Part shown: positions 15,782 through 28,315 of the stretch, piece after piece
Numbering within the stretch: the first letter of the stretch is position 1
How the letters are laid out: every line of letters starts with the position of its first letter
Assembly (NCBI RefSeq): GCF_037975245.1
Contig: NC_092577.1
Span: 8,029,001 to 8,093,000 of the forward strand
Reading direction: 5' to 3'
Length of the DNA: 64,000 nucleotides
DNA from: Apostichopus japonicus
Lineage: Eukaryota > Echinodermata > Holothuroidea > Aspidochirotida > Stichopodidae
The notes under the pieces: model-generated
The model's database searches: none
Told to the model about the DNA's origin: nothing
Seen by the model: only the letters and a program-made list of their open reading frames with translations
Program-made: the position numbers and the translations under genes

Positions 15782-16381
15782 TACTTCGGTACTTTGTGCA
15801 ATCATGTTACCGTCTACATAAGAAAATCCAGGGGGGCAAGCACACAATTGTACAAAATAAATATTAACCGGTTTATAATCAACCAAGTAACCGTCATTAA
15901 TTAAACTGTTTTTGTCAGTTTTCTGGGACTGGGGGGGGGGGTGGTCTGGAGTAGCAAAGAGAGGGGCAGCATTGTTCTGTAAGGAGTCTAAATAAGTACA
16001 AGTTCAACCATTTCTTGGTCTTGGTTGGGTCCTACTTTTCTCTTGTTTGTGTGGGTTGGCTTCGGTGGATGGGTAAAGGAGTGAGGCGAAGCCCCCGTAA
16101 GCTGCAGCATTTCAGATAGTTAATTACCTCAGCTGGTAGTTCTGGAGCACATAAATGTCAGAGAGTAATTGTAAGCCGCACCGTTTCTTGGACTTCTTGT
16201 TCTCTCGTAGTAAGTTTAAAGCACTAAAAATACATTTTAGAGAAGGCATATATGTCTCCGATATGTATTCTAAGCCCTGGTGGGGGGGGGGAGGGGGCTG
16301 GGACTTCAGCTGTGACAAGTTTCATATACTTAAAGCAGAAAAGCGCACTGGAATATAATTAAGCCCGTACGGTGGTCCAGG

Positions 16382-17103
16382 GGCCAAGCCTGTGGCAGAG
16401 CGTCCATATAGTCAGGGGGCGAATGCCCCCCCCCCCCCTGGCGGACTCAAATGGACTGCTGGCGCCCTTTTCAGCTTTTACCACGTTTTACTTATTCGCG
16501 ATTATTGACTTTTTTATTGCATTCTCATCTACCTATTGACATTTGTCACATTTTGTTGGTGTAATTTTCTGACAAAATGCTCTAACGACGGTTATTATTT
16601 TGTCGGCACTTCCCTTGTACGAAGCTATTTCCAAGAACTGTACGGGGTTTTCAATCTATTTTTAGACGATACGCCACGCGCAGTGGCTGAAATAGTAATA
16701 AACACCAGACTTGAAGTCGGTATGCAGTGTACGTTACACGCCGCTCCATGATCAGTGTGTTGATTAGTGCAGTAGGTTACAGCAGGCACAACAGGCATTG
16801 TGTCAGGGCTAAGAAAACATGAGCCCTCACAAAGATACCATAAGCGCATGTACTTTCAATACCCATATAAACTTCCGACTTGTCACAAATGGCGATGACG
16901 CCTATATATTCTTAGATTATCTGCAAATTAGCAAGGCCCGGAAAGTGTCATTTCCGTCGATCAAGGGCGTATCTTTTCTCAAAAAATGTCTGTACGCTCC
17001 GCGCCAACCTGTGGTGGCGCTGCGCTTATATAGTGTCAAAAGCGCCACTACAGACCATTCTTACCCCCTGATCAATACCCATAGCTCCGCCACTGGGCCA
17101 AGC
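16382..17103. mobile_element. hAT-like non-autonomous element (MITE) with 8-bp target duplication
   Basis: The element proper is 16390-17095 (706 bp). Its ends are short inverted repeats: CTGTGGCAGAGC at 16390-16401 and GCTCCGCCACTG at 17084-17095 (10 of 12 positions pair). It is bracketed by a perfect 8-bp direct duplication, GGCCAAGC, at 16382-16389 and 17096-17103. An 8-bp duplication and a terminal repeat starting with a C(A/T)G core are typical of hAT elements. No transposase frame is present, so it would have moved with an enzyme supplied elsewhere. It contains one copy (about 16930-17040) of a subrepeat found three more times in the window. Confidence 0.8.
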
Positions 17104-17274
17104 CCCCGGAACCTGTAGCATTGGGAGATAATTCTTACTCCTTTTTTGCTACTTTGGTTTTCAAGGGCGACAAGTCCCAAAATTGCATCATTTCAAAACG
17201 ATATAACAGGAGCGAACCAACCGTCCAAGTAATCCCCCATAGCTTTAAGGACTATAGATCAGAAGATATATAAA

Positions 17275-17332
17275 TGAAAATCGTAATGAGTTGGAAAATC
17301 AAGAACAGTGAAAAACTTCCAGCCTCCACCGG
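17275..17332 (-). repeat. truncated SINE copy
   Basis: This stretch matches the body of the SINE at 17804-17920: on the plus strand both contain a CGTAATGAG word, an AGAACA word and CTTCCAGCCTCCACCGG. The tRNA-like part is missing because the copy is cut by the MITE that starts at 17341. Confidence 0.5.
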
Positions 17333-17803
17333 TATATATACAGGGATGTGCCCAGGATTTCGTGAGTGCCGGGAATACTGATCGCCGTCCTGGGGGAAGG
17401 GGCGATTTTTGAAAGTGCTCAGATGCTAAATGCTGACACTTGTGTAGCTTTTAAACACTTACATAAGTACTAGTTTTACTAACAATTTACATTTTTCTTT
17501 TTAGTGAAATATATAACGTACCTGGTAAAATGTATTAGTTTGTTTCAAAGACATTTTACAAGGGACCGATTGAGAGCCGTAAGTAATGTTTCTCGCATGC
17601 GTAACTGATGCAGTATTAGTCTGTATAATTTTGTCATAGGCTAGGCCCAATTTATGTTAAATATATCGTTAGTAATGTTGGGATTTTAGATGAAAATAGT
17701 GCTGGGCGGGATTCACGATTTTTAAGACAGTGCTGGGCGGAATTTTTTAGTGCTGGGCGGGGCCGCCAGTGCCGCCCAGCGTGGGCACATCCCTGTAAAT
17801 ATA
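17333..17803. mobile_element. small inverted-repeat element (MITE), hAT-like
   Basis: The element proper is 17341-17795 (455 bp). It begins CAGGGATGTGCCCA and ends with the exact reverse complement, a 14-bp perfect terminal inverted repeat. The flanks TATATATA (17333-17340) and TAAATATA (17796-17803) match at 7 of 8 positions, compatible with an 8-bp target duplication, although the AT-rich sequence weakens that point. The right half contains three copies of AGTGCTGGGCGG (near 17699, 17733 and 17751) plus an inverted copy. No coding capacity. Confidence 0.65.
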
Positions 17804-17920
17804 TATTGAAAACGTAATGAGAAGGAAAATCTAGAACAATGAAAAAACTTCCAGCCTCCACCGGGATTCGAAAAGCCTCCCGGTTTATACGCGGACACCC
17901 TAACCACTAACCACTGGACG
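17804..17920 (-). repeat. tRNA-derived SINE head and body
   Basis: Read on the minus strand, there is an A-box-like GTGGTTAGGGTGTCCG (plus positions 17892-17907). About 35 bases later comes a B-box-like TTTTCGAATCCCGG (plus positions 17861-17874). Spacing and order fit an RNA polymerase III tRNA-type promoter. The unique body then runs toward 17804, ending in an AT-rich stretch. A partial second copy lies at 17275-17332. The parent tRNA is not recognisable. Confidence 0.5.
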
Positions 17921-18116
17921 CTGATTGTAGGTCCAGAGGTTCGAAACTGGTAAGGAAGGTCGTTATTCCACTGTAGGCGTTTGTCACCTGTATCGAACAA
18001 TACTAGTTCTGTTTTGGTGACATATTTGCCTTACTCTAGAGATCAAACATGATGCTGACCAACCCGAAGTCAGTGATTCCTAAAGCCGGATCTCGAAAGA
18101 GATACTTTGAACATAG

Positions 18117-18118
<2 letters not shown>

Positions 18119-18210
<92 letters not shown>
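18119..18210. repeat. (TA)n microsatellite
   Basis: A pure TA tract of about 90 bp. Its right edge abuts the terminal-repeat-like sequence CAGGTGCGTATCC. Confidence 0.97.
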
Positions 18211-18213
<3 letters not shown>

Positions 18214-18257
18214 GTGCGTATCCCGGGGGGGGCGTTGGGGGCGCGCGCCCCCCGGGT

Positions 18258-18382
18258 AAGAAAAAGAGGAGAGAAAAAAAGAGAAGAAAAAAGAAAAAAG
18301 AGGGGGAAAAAGAGGAGAAGGAGGAGAGGAAGGAAGGGAAAAGAAAAAGAAGAAAGAGAGAAAAGGGAGAAAAGGAGGGAGA
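18258..18382 (+). repeat. 125-base uninterrupted purine tract
   Basis: Every base from 18258 to 18382 on the plus strand is A or G. Frames across it encode Lys/Arg/Glu-rich or Phe/Ser-rich low complexity and are not genes. Confidence 0.95.
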
Positions 18383-18794
18383 TAAGAAAAACGCCAACTG
18401 AAGACACCGGGAAGAGAAAGAGGAACAGTGACATTATTACAGCGCTGATCCCTATTATATACACAGGGTAGCTAGTGACGGATCAAGGATTTCGGAAGGG
18501 GCGTGTGCCTCACCCTACCCCTTACACCGACAACTCAATTTTTGACGTTTCCATTTTCCCTCTCTCACTCGTGATCAATATACTATATATGGTCTACCAT
18601 AACGCGTGTGTGTGTATATATGCCTTAAACAATTGTAGAATTGTGTTATGAAACCAATTGTGGCTGGTCTCGAACTCGACCGTGTCGTCGGGGAACATTA
18701 CGCATTTCGTGAAGGGGGCGACCGCCACCCCCCCCCCCCTTCAGCATATTTTTTTTTATGATATTGCTAGTAATTTCAAAATTGAAAGTGCTCA

Positions 18795-18985
18795 GATGCA
18801 ACTTACAAGGCATGGGAAGTGTCATTTCCAGCGATCTGGGAGGCATTTCCGGCAAAATTTGCTTTTACGCTTCGCGCCAACAAATGGTCCTGGGTAGTGC
18901 CATTTCCAGCGACCTGGGAGGGATTTTCGGCCAAACTTTTCTTGTACGCTTCGCGCCAACTTATGGTGACGCAACACTTAGATAC
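18795..18985 (+). repeat. dispersed repeat, two tandem subunits
   Basis: Two tandem copies of a subrepeat with the order GTGYCATTTCCAGCGAYCTGG, a GGGAGG/GGCATT block, a TTTTACGCTTCGCGCCAAC or TTGTACGCTTCGCGCCAAC block, and a short tail. Related copies lie near 16930-17040, 20385-20500 and 35745-35845. In some copies CGCGCCAACC is followed by ATGGTGGCGCG, which can fold into a hairpin. Confidence 0.75.
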
Positions 18986-20384
18986 TTTGCCTACAGGCAT
19001 CACCTCTCCCTTGGCAAATTCCTCGCTACGCGCCCGGTGTTCGAATTTGTAAAGCAAACAGCAGATATCACATCATATCAGTGAGCATGAAAATGGCGTT
19101 CCAGGATGAACAGCCTCAAAACTGTCCGACTTGCCCGAAAAAAATAACCAAAAATTTTCGCGCGCTCCGCGCGCGTTCAACATGTTGATGTCAATATCAT
19201 ATCAGCAAGCAGCGGTTGTTAGCCCACATTACATGCCATCGTGTACCGTACGGTCCGTCGGGATGATAATGTAAACAACGAAATGTCTTATGCAGATGGA
19301 GAAAAAGCATGGAGGTCCAATTATGTCAAAACTATATTTTACATTAGTCATGGAGAATTAGGGACTGCACCCCTCGCCTCTTACGCCTATGTGTGTAGTG
19401 TCCGGTTTCGGAGTTTTATAATAGTCGCCATAAGAGGTTGCAATATTTGTACACCAATAAATTAACTGAGTCTGAATTTTCGAAAATTTCTGACCATCAT
19501 TCTTCATCACACTTCCCTCTACTCGTGCAATTTCAGAGCTCCCAACTGACCCGCAATTCGCGGGTTGGACCCGCATTCTAACACCCAAACCCGCTGACCC
19601 GCAAAAGCGTCCGAAAAACCCACATTGTAATTGTCAAGTATACATAAAAAAAAAATTGCATTAAATTTTCACTTAGCAACCATCATTTCTTAAGCATTTA
19701 GCATAATAGAGTATAAACCCTCCTTAAGTTTACAGCATCATTTGAACCTCAAGTTAGCCTCTATTTCTTTTCATTGGGGCGAGCAGCGAACATTTTCATG
19801 CCACGGGAAAGAATGAATTATCACCTACTATTCAATTTATTGATGTTACACACAAAAAAATGCATAGTTCTCAGAACATTCTTGGTGTCAAAAGCCTTTC
19901 TAAGTGCCACCATTTTACATGTAGGCATCACCAGGATTACAAAAAATTCAAAAGGGGAGGAGGACACCCCCTCCCCTTATACCCCTCCCCCAGGACGGCG
20001 ATTCGTGGCATGGACCAGCTTTTGCCTTCTCAAGAGTTGGGAGCTATGCAATTTTGACCGGTCTGTTAGGGGTTGATGGAGGTTTTTCTATATTGGTTGT
20101 CCATAGATGAAATTTTGTGCGACATTATGGGTATTTTTGAAGTGAGAATGTGAATTTTCAAATTCTGAACAAATAATGGGCTTGAAACCTTGAAAAGTGG
20201 GGCTGACGGATATTGTGGGCCGCGACGTAGAATCACCTACAGAAGCAATGATCCACAGGTCATGTGATGAGGTCGAACATGATTTGTGACTGGTGACAAT
20301 ATTCAAAAAGGTTATGGATGGAAAAAAAAACTATTGGGAAATACTTCGTTCTCAGGCAAAAGTGTACATCTGGTTGGTCATTTC

Positions 20385-20500
20385 AAGGCCGAGAAGTACC
20401 ATTTCCGGTGATCTGGGTGGTATCAAAACCAGAAATTTTCTTGTACGCTGCGCGCCAACCGATGGTGGCGCTCCGCTTAGATAGTAATTCGCGCCCCCGG
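20385..20500 (+). repeat. dispersed repeat copy
   Basis: Same subrepeat as at 18795-18985: a CATTTCCGGTGATCTGGG word, then TTCTTGTACGCTGCGCGCC, then GATGGTGGCGCTCCGCTTAG. The copy sits just inside the right end of the candidate element that abuts the following (TA)n tract. Confidence 0.75.
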
Positions 20501-20523
20501 GTTAGAAAATCCTGGATACGCGC

Positions 20524-20703
<180 letters not shown>

Positions 20704-21779
20704 GACATGTTCCTGGACGGAATGACATACTGTATTTTGTTTCGACATGTCCATATTAAATTGTAACATGTTGATATCAAATTGGACATTGAAAACGTTT
20801 GGCTCTCCGTCACATTGACTCACTTGTAGTTGTTGAGATAGTTTGTTTACAAGTTGGCAGACACATCCACAAACACACACGCACACCTCCCCCCCCCCCC
20901 CTCAACCCCCATACACGTAAGCGAACCTGATAACATTGGTGCGGAACCAATCAAATCATCCAGACATTATTTTTCTTTACCTTGCTGCAATTTAATTCAA
21001 ATAGAAGCACTTGAAGCATTTTTGTAGATTCGTTTAAGTAACATGTATTGACCTTTTACTTTCTTGTATTTAAATTCATATTGATGTATATATGTTTTTT
21101 TTATATTTCTTAGTCTTTGGTTCATTTGTTTATGAACATTTAAAATGTTGTAATGGTGATAATTCAAAGGAATAATGTATGCGCCGGATTTTTGTAATGA
21201 ATTCGAGTAAGATATTTTTTTTACGGAAGCTATAAGTGAACATATTATTTGTTTAACGGTGTAGCAATATTATTGTAGGAACTATGAATATGACCGCTTG
21301 TAATAAGTCTCAGCAGGTGATGAGAATAGAATCAACTACAGCCCCAATTCTTACTTGTATAAGAAGGTGAAGCTGGTATGTGCATATGTCATGAAATATG
21401 TAATAGGTCTGATTTAAGTTCCGAATCTGGTTAAAAAGTTACCAGGTTTTTAATAGTTCAAGCATTTATCAACGTTATAATAATTCATCAAACTGGTGAA
21501 AACTATTGAGTGCTATTTGATGGCAATTAAGTTGATATTGTAAACGTAACCAGCTATGTTAATGTCACATTCGTTAAGTTAGTCTTGTCATCCAACATTG
21601 CTGTAAACGGATCATCCAGGTTCTCCAAAGGAGAGTCTACTGCACATCTAAGATGCTTTAAAAAAATACAGAAAGCAATATACGGCAAAGGCTTAGAATA
21701 TTTATGTCCGTGACGCAGTATCTTGAATACATTCAGATATATGTGGGTGATCTTTTGAACAATGTGTACGTATACAGCC

Positions 21780-22905
21780 TCACAAGGTGTCCAGTTCTTT
21801 GGTTACCATGGTATTTAGACAACAGAACGAAGTAGTAGTATAATTGCCTCACATTCTAACTGGTATGATGGTCTTGTTGTGTAAATGTGCGTGAGAAGTG
21901 ATTTGATCACAGCTCAACCGAAACATCGGTAATGATTTACTCCACAGAGCATATCTGGTGCCACTCTTCCTTCATTTAAATAAATCGCCAAAATGTCCAG
22001 CATTTGCACTTTGGAAAACGATGAGTCGGTTATTCACATGCAATTTCGTTTATATACGCACTCCAAACACAAATGATAGGTAATGAAACCAGTTTCTGAT
22101 ATGATTTTTAAACCATGCAAAGAACAAAGTGGCATCGCGCTGCTTTGCATCGGTCATCATCCGTCACATTACTTGTTCATTCTCATTTCTGACCTACAAA
22201 CTACAGGTGTTTAATGTCCTATACACATTAGTGTACGTGGACACGTCGCAGAAACATTTACCTTGATAAATTTGAGTTAATAATTGAGTAAGATTGAACT
22301 AAGAAGAAAGAGTTGATTTTGCTACAATTTGCTGGTGGTAAACTTGACCGTTAAAGGAATGAGAAGGACTTGGCAACATAATGTTACTTCAGTCCACCAG
22401 GGATGAGTAAGTTTTGTAACAACAGATATCTATGGCACTACATTTTGGGACACCAAATTATCTTAATCTGGTTAAACAACAAATAGTTCTCTGATTAGGA
22501 GCAGTCACGTGATTGTGACAACTGACAACATATCTAGATATCTTAGTTAGCTGCAGGGTATCCAATAATTCTGCGAATATTAAAAGGTTTGGTCAAAGTT
22601 ACTACCTATGACGTGATAGGCAGCTTTAGTTAAAGGAAGACCAACTTCTCCTTTACACCAGAGAAAACGAAGAAAATGAACATAACAAGTGAAAACCAGG
22701 GAGCCTGCTACAAAGACTAATATGCAAGGGAAGCCACAGTAAGCTACAGGGTCGGCTAAACGGACTGTTCTTACGACTGTTGTATGTGCTATGGTGAACA
22801 TTTGCCCCGAAATTAAATGAACATAAACAAGAACGTTGCAACATGATTGACAACATTCTACGGCTTCATATTTAATGTACATCGAGAGGATGAAGTAAAA
22901 GCGGG
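21780..22905. repeat. diverged tandem duplication, copy 1
   Basis: Ordered matches to 23630-24905 include TTGGTTACCATGGTAT (21799 versus 23637), a CTACAAT-TGCTGGT word (22322 versus 24136), ACAACATATCTA..ATATCTTA (22526 versus 24369) and AAAACCAGGGAGC (22692 versus 24812). Offsets are near 1,815-1,845 bp until the last match, where copy 2 is about 280 bp longer. The order is collinear, so this is one old segmental duplication. Confidence 0.75.
22593..22882 (-). CDS. possible membrane-protein exon, unidentified
   Basis: A 95-residue minus-strand frame with one strongly hydrophobic segment (about residues 47-72, reading from a GDP-like LADPVAYCGF start) followed by basic residues. It is cysteine-rich near its start. 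A possible splice donor (ATAG then GTAGTA) follows the frame near 22593. The corresponding frame in the diverged duplicate near 24812-24905 keeps a similar peptide, RLTDPVSYC against RLADPVAYC here, which suggests past selection on this frame. I recognise no family and see no convincing neighbouring exons, so the call is tentative. Confidence 0.25.
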
Positions 22906-23629
22906 ATATCTTTAGTACTTTCCTTGAGGTGAACCTATTATTTTATTTAGATATTTGTTAATGTCATCGATTTCTACTACAGCTAAGTTTTGTTTCAGAA
23001 GAGTAATACCAATGTTTCACGAGGATGTAGTGGTTCCTTGGAAATGTTTAGCAACGTCGGTTATGTCAATTATGTTGTTTCAAAAACATACACGCTACTA
23101 GTGTTCTACTAAATGTTGAAATGATATGCTCGGTTGCTAATTAGCATACCAATGCTCGTGAAAAACTTACAGACTTTTATCTCAAAATATATTTTTAAGA
23201 TATTTCTTTTCACTTCCAGATTTTTATCAGTTTATTTCTACGTTTGAAACAACATGATACAAATGTTTACGTGATTGGTCCTGTATTGGCTGGTGCCCTC
23301 AACTCTCCACCTAATCTTAGACACTTATGATAAGCAATGAAGGAGGCTGGAAGGTCCAGGTGTGGCAATATAATATCCTTAACAATTGAAGATAATTATC
23401 AAGATACAATAAACAATTTCGTGGATTACAATTTATGAATATTTAAATCAGATTACCAGTTACCGACTATACCGTAGTTGGAACAATTCCACTCCAACCC
23501 CCCCCCCCCACCCCGCCCTGGTTCCTGACTCTTTCAAAATCGTCTAATGTATCTATGTTTGTGTATGTTCAGAGCATGAGGGAAATAATACGAATATGTG
23601 TCTTATATTCATATTTTTTGAAGTGATTG

Positions 23630-24905
23630 CATATGTTTTGGTTACCATGGTATCTGTACAACAGAACAACAAAGCGGGTAAGTAGAGCTACACACACTAG
23701 TACAGAGTTTCTTTCTATTTTCTAATTTACTTCCATTTAACACGATTGCAATAATCACCAACCCCTCCTTCCCTCACCTCTAAAAAAAAGGAAAAAAGAA
23801 AGAGTATTAGATCGGAACACTTGCAATGTTATTAATGAAATCAGCTTCTCTTTCCTTCATATCTACAAATACCAAGATCATGGTAAGCATTACCATTCAG
23901 AAGAATATACTAGAGTTTATTGGTTTCAAATAAAAACCAGGCCGTCCTTTCATTTTATCTAAGCCTGCTGGACCCATACACTTATAACAGTCACGTATAT
24001 ACACTAATATGGATAACTAAGAATTTAAGCAAGTGATCCTTCAAATCTCCTGAAGAATTTTAAGGAACAAAGTTAATTTATTAGCAATATTTAATTCCAA
24101 AGGAAGAATGACAATGTATATTTGTGTTGCTTCTTCTACAATCTGCTGGTAACATATTTGTCCGTAAAAGGAAAGACAAGGACCTTGAAACCAACATTTT
24201 ACTTTATTTCAGCAAAATCACACCAGCTGGTTAAATGAGAGTAGGCATGGACTTTAATGGTTGGAAAGAAACAAATAAAACATGACAATTAATTTGTGGG
24301 ACACTATATTGTCTGAATTTGATTAAACGATAAATAACTCACTAGTAAGTAGCATTAATTGGTTGTAACAACATATCTACATATCTTAATTAGTTGCAGG
24401 GTTATCCAGTTATGTGTGCATATTATATGGATTGTTCAAAGATATAACCTATTACGTAACATCAAGCTTTATTTAATTTTATTAAAACGTCTACCCAGTG
24501 ACTTAATTTTCAATTTTATTTGAGAACACTACGAAAGTATAGAAACCAAGTTAACATACATTTTTAGAGTCAAATTCCCCATACATTTATTCCTATTACT
24601 AACTTCCAAGTTTTCCACATCACTATTCTGTGCATTTGACCACTCGCAAAATAACATATAGAAATAGTTCAATTTAATTTGATTACCCTATTACTTGATT
24701 AAGACCAACAATTTAAAGTATTAAATCTATCAGTGTTAAATCATACATGGAAGACCCACGTCTCACACCAACAAAAACAATTAAAAAAATATCCATGTCC
24801 ATGTCTATTTAAAACCAGGGAGCTGCATGGTACAGTAAGACACAGGGTCAGTTAAACGGTCTGTTACAACATAAATCAGGAGTATGGCTGTAAACGCAAC
24901 AGTAC
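23630..24905. repeat. diverged tandem duplication, copy 2
   Basis: Collinear with 21780-22905 (see that entry for matched words). Copy 2 carries about 280 extra bases near 24465-24800. A further partial match of the region upstream of copy 1 (about 21050-21140) appears at 27250-27345, sharing ATTCATATTGATGTA and TAGTCTTTGGTT. Confidence 0.7.
24812..24905 (-). pseudogene. decayed duplicate of the 22.6-22.9 kb exon candidate
   Basis: On the minus strand the frame resembles the middle of the candidate exon at 22593-22882, keeping R-L-T-D-P-V-S-Y-C. It then loses about 25 bases relative to copy 1 and meets a TAG stop. It is therefore non-functional if the parent is real. Confidence 0.3.
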
Positions 24906-24911
24906 GTTTAC

Positions 24912-25123
24912 TGTGCGTACGTAATTATACTACGTACGTACGTATTACGGACATACTACGTACGTACGTAATATTATCACGTCCGTACGTGATAATTATT
25001 ACGTACGTATGTAGTAATTACCACGTACGTACGTAATAAATACAACGTACTTACGTGATACTATTACATGCGTAAGTAGTATTATTACGTCTGTACATGA
25101 TAACTAATGCGTACGTACGTCAT
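24912..25123. repeat. palindromic ACGTACGT array
   Basis: About ten copies of a self-complementary core (TACGTACGTACGTA or near variants) begin near 24915, 24931, 24956, 24979, 25000, 25022, 25045, 25065, 25086 and 25109. They are separated by AT-rich spacers such as ATAATTATT, with a mean period of about 21-22 bp. Confidence 0.9.
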
Positions 25124-28100
25124 ATCTTTTTTTTTTACCATGTCCTCTCTAGAGTTTTGTACTTACACAACCCCTAAAAATTATATGACGGTATATATAA
25201 GTCAAAAATGATTGACATATACCTAGCAAACATGTCAAAAAGTTAACATTTTATATGTATCTTTACAGTATAATACTATCTCACTGATAATCTCACTGAT
25301 ATGGAAGTTGTACGAGTGTTTCAATATAGAACAAATCATTGGACGAGCTGAATAAAATTCATGAAAACAATGCTCACATATCGAGATCCTCCACCCCTCC
25401 CCCCCCCCCCCTTCATATTCCGTTCTGATCTCTCAATGTTCTCTTCTTTCTTACACCGTACACGGTGATCTGAATTCTGCTTTTCTCTGAATATCGCAAA
25501 ATATTACGTTGCATCTTTACAAACTAAAACTACTAGAATTTAGAACCTTCACTCATTGCTGTATGTTTACATGCATTGACGTTTTATAAAAAAAAAAACA
25601 TTAAGAGTGATTTTGTCCATATACTTTAATCTTACATTGAACTATTCGAATATTCTCTATAAGGATACAGTATTGTAGTATATAGCTGGAGTCCCAGTTG
25701 TTCATGTTTTGTACGAAGTGTATATTATTTCAGACATTTCTTGCTTGAAAATATATTAAATCAAATTTAGATGAAGAAATAACGGGGATAATATGAAGAC
25801 AAATTTTTCCAATTGAATACCTGAAGTTGATCTAGTTAACGTTAGTTTCGTTGTCCAATTATCAACTATTTTAATATTTCATTAACATAAAAAGGTGACC
25901 TTGTTGCCTTTATTCCCAATTTTGATGAAGAAGGTATTTTTCTTCAACGTTAGCAAAAATATTAATACAATCCTGATTTAATGAAAACTTAGCATGTGTG
26001 TCTCGTTTTTGCAAACCAGTATTGTGCCTTTATATAAACCTGCGAGAGAATATCTTGAATAATAAAACAAATTTGTGGTTGGGTAATAAGGGACACACGG
26101 GGTGATATTCTGGTAGAAAAGGCAACAATAATACAATAAATCTGACCAACGTTTGGGAGCAGGAGCAAGACGATGTCTGTAAATTGCTGTTGTTTTAAGT
26201 TCTTTCTGTTTATCACAAGCCAATTCAAATGCTACCATCAACTAAGTGTATTTTACCGATTATGTTGTCACTATTATTTATTTTATATTTACTGGTAAAG
26301 TAATTCAGAGGACAGCTTAGCTCAAATAAGCTGACCAGAATGCATTATGAGCAATAGCGGTAAGAAAGGTGCACAATCTCTTACCTGCCATTGACCGGTC
26401 TGTAGATTCAGGCGACGAGAAGGACTACCTAGATAATTCCATACTGATGAATAAAATGAACGAAATTGATGAAAATGCAAATGCAATTAAATCTCTCCTT
26501 TTTTTTTGGGGGGGGGGGGCTAGAATGAAATATTAAACATTATATTTACCGGATTTATGTTGACTCTCGATGATACCCTCATATCAGCTGAGAAATCAAT
26601 CTGGTTGATTCCTTAAGTTTTATCTTATCAGTTAACTTTCATTATTATCTCAGTAATATATCTGATCAGGTTACAATCCTTATATCTCAGTAAGATTACC
26701 GATCAGTTTACTATCATTATCATCTCGGTTTTATACCTAATCAGTTTACAACCATTATCCTCTTAGTTACATAACCAATCAGGTTAGAAATGTTGTCATA
26801 TAATCAGCATAACTGATCAGTTGTACACGTATCCTACATAATACATGTGAAACAACTCACATAGGAGTGAATATTGAACTGAATTAAGAAAACAAATTAA
26901 GATAGTCGAGTATTCGATGCTTTGATCAAGAATAATCATCCATGAGATGATGAACTGATCAGTAAACACTCAACATCAGTGACGTCATCACAGATCATTT
27001 AAATGTTGATAATAGAATAAATAGTATTTGGATTTATGGAGCTACGAGCCTAGACAAATCATCGTCATAATCACGTGATCACATTTCCAATGTCCTGAGA
27101 GTATGTCAGTTGTGTAAACTAAGGTTTATATTTCTTGTTTCCAGTAACTTTGTTAGGTATGTTTGTTTTCAACTGTATAAAGACTATATACATCAATCTC
27201 TCTAATAGTACCTTATGTGGAGGAGGAAGGTATGTATATTTTTTTAGTAACATCGGTTTTCAAGTATTTATTAAACTTTTACTTGTCTTTTTTAAATTCA
27301 TATTGATGTACATATTTTTGTATTTCGTAGTCTTTGGTTTTCATGTTTGATTATTTTATATTTATACTGATGATAACGCTATTGAAATGAAAAATGTATA
27401 ATCTAACATCGTGTTATTATGACTTGACATACACAATTGTAACATTGAACAAAAACGCCGTCCAAATTTTAGGAAACCTACATTAAATTATGTTATCAAC
27501 AGAAGTGTAAATGGAGACAAAGAACACTTACATATTAGTGAAGAAACCATATCAATATTAATTATGTATTGTGTCGTGGTTTGTTTTTCAGACAAAACTA
27601 CTACACAAACTAAGCAGAAAAATCAGCAGCAATTTTATAACTATTACAATAATTGTTGAATTGAAATAGAACAGAACATTGTAACGTCCCTTTGTTTCTG
27701 TTTGCTTACATCTTCTGATAACGGAATTTGAATACGAGCCTAGGCTATCGCAGCCGATCTTACGATCTTATCATAATTGCAGTGCGCACTCTATTAATAA
27801 CCGACCGTTTTACCGGTCAAGAACTACCCACCTGCTGTAACTAAAAGCAGGTCCCTAGTTTTACGGTTATGATTCAGTAACAATTCTGGTGACGATATGA
27901 CATATGCTCATTTCCACTTAACTCAAGAAACACGTATCTATAGTTTGAATAACCACGATAACTTCTTTTTCATAATAGACTACCATGGCCTGCAACATAG
28001 GTGCATCCATGGCAATTTACTTGATCCAAGGGAAGGATGGAAACTTTCTCTTGAGCATCATATTTATTTAATGAGTAAGAACATTGAACATTCCATAAAA

Positions 28101-28315
28101 AAAAACATAATTGATAATTTTTTTGAATTTACTCGTTGACCGATGAAGAAGACTAATTGAATTGTATCTACTCTGAATTGCTCTATTAACTACTACTTGC
28201 AAGGTCAATGGATACTCTTAGAAACACAGTAAGCTGCCTTACTCAAACATATTGAATCTAGGACATTTTAGCATCTCAGCGAAATTCAAAGAAAATGTTA
28301 AGTTCAAACTGCGAC
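25124..28315. other. non-coding stretch, no gene seen
   Basis: No supportable exon. Overlapping minus-strand frames near 25978-26241 have no convincing splice context. A G-homopolymer lies near 26508. 27250-27345 resembles 21050-21140. Confidence 0.55.

Noticed and set aside
18049-18471. 140-residue Ile-Tyr and Lys/Arg/Glu-rich frame
   Set aside because: Entirely explained by the (TA)n tract and the purine run.
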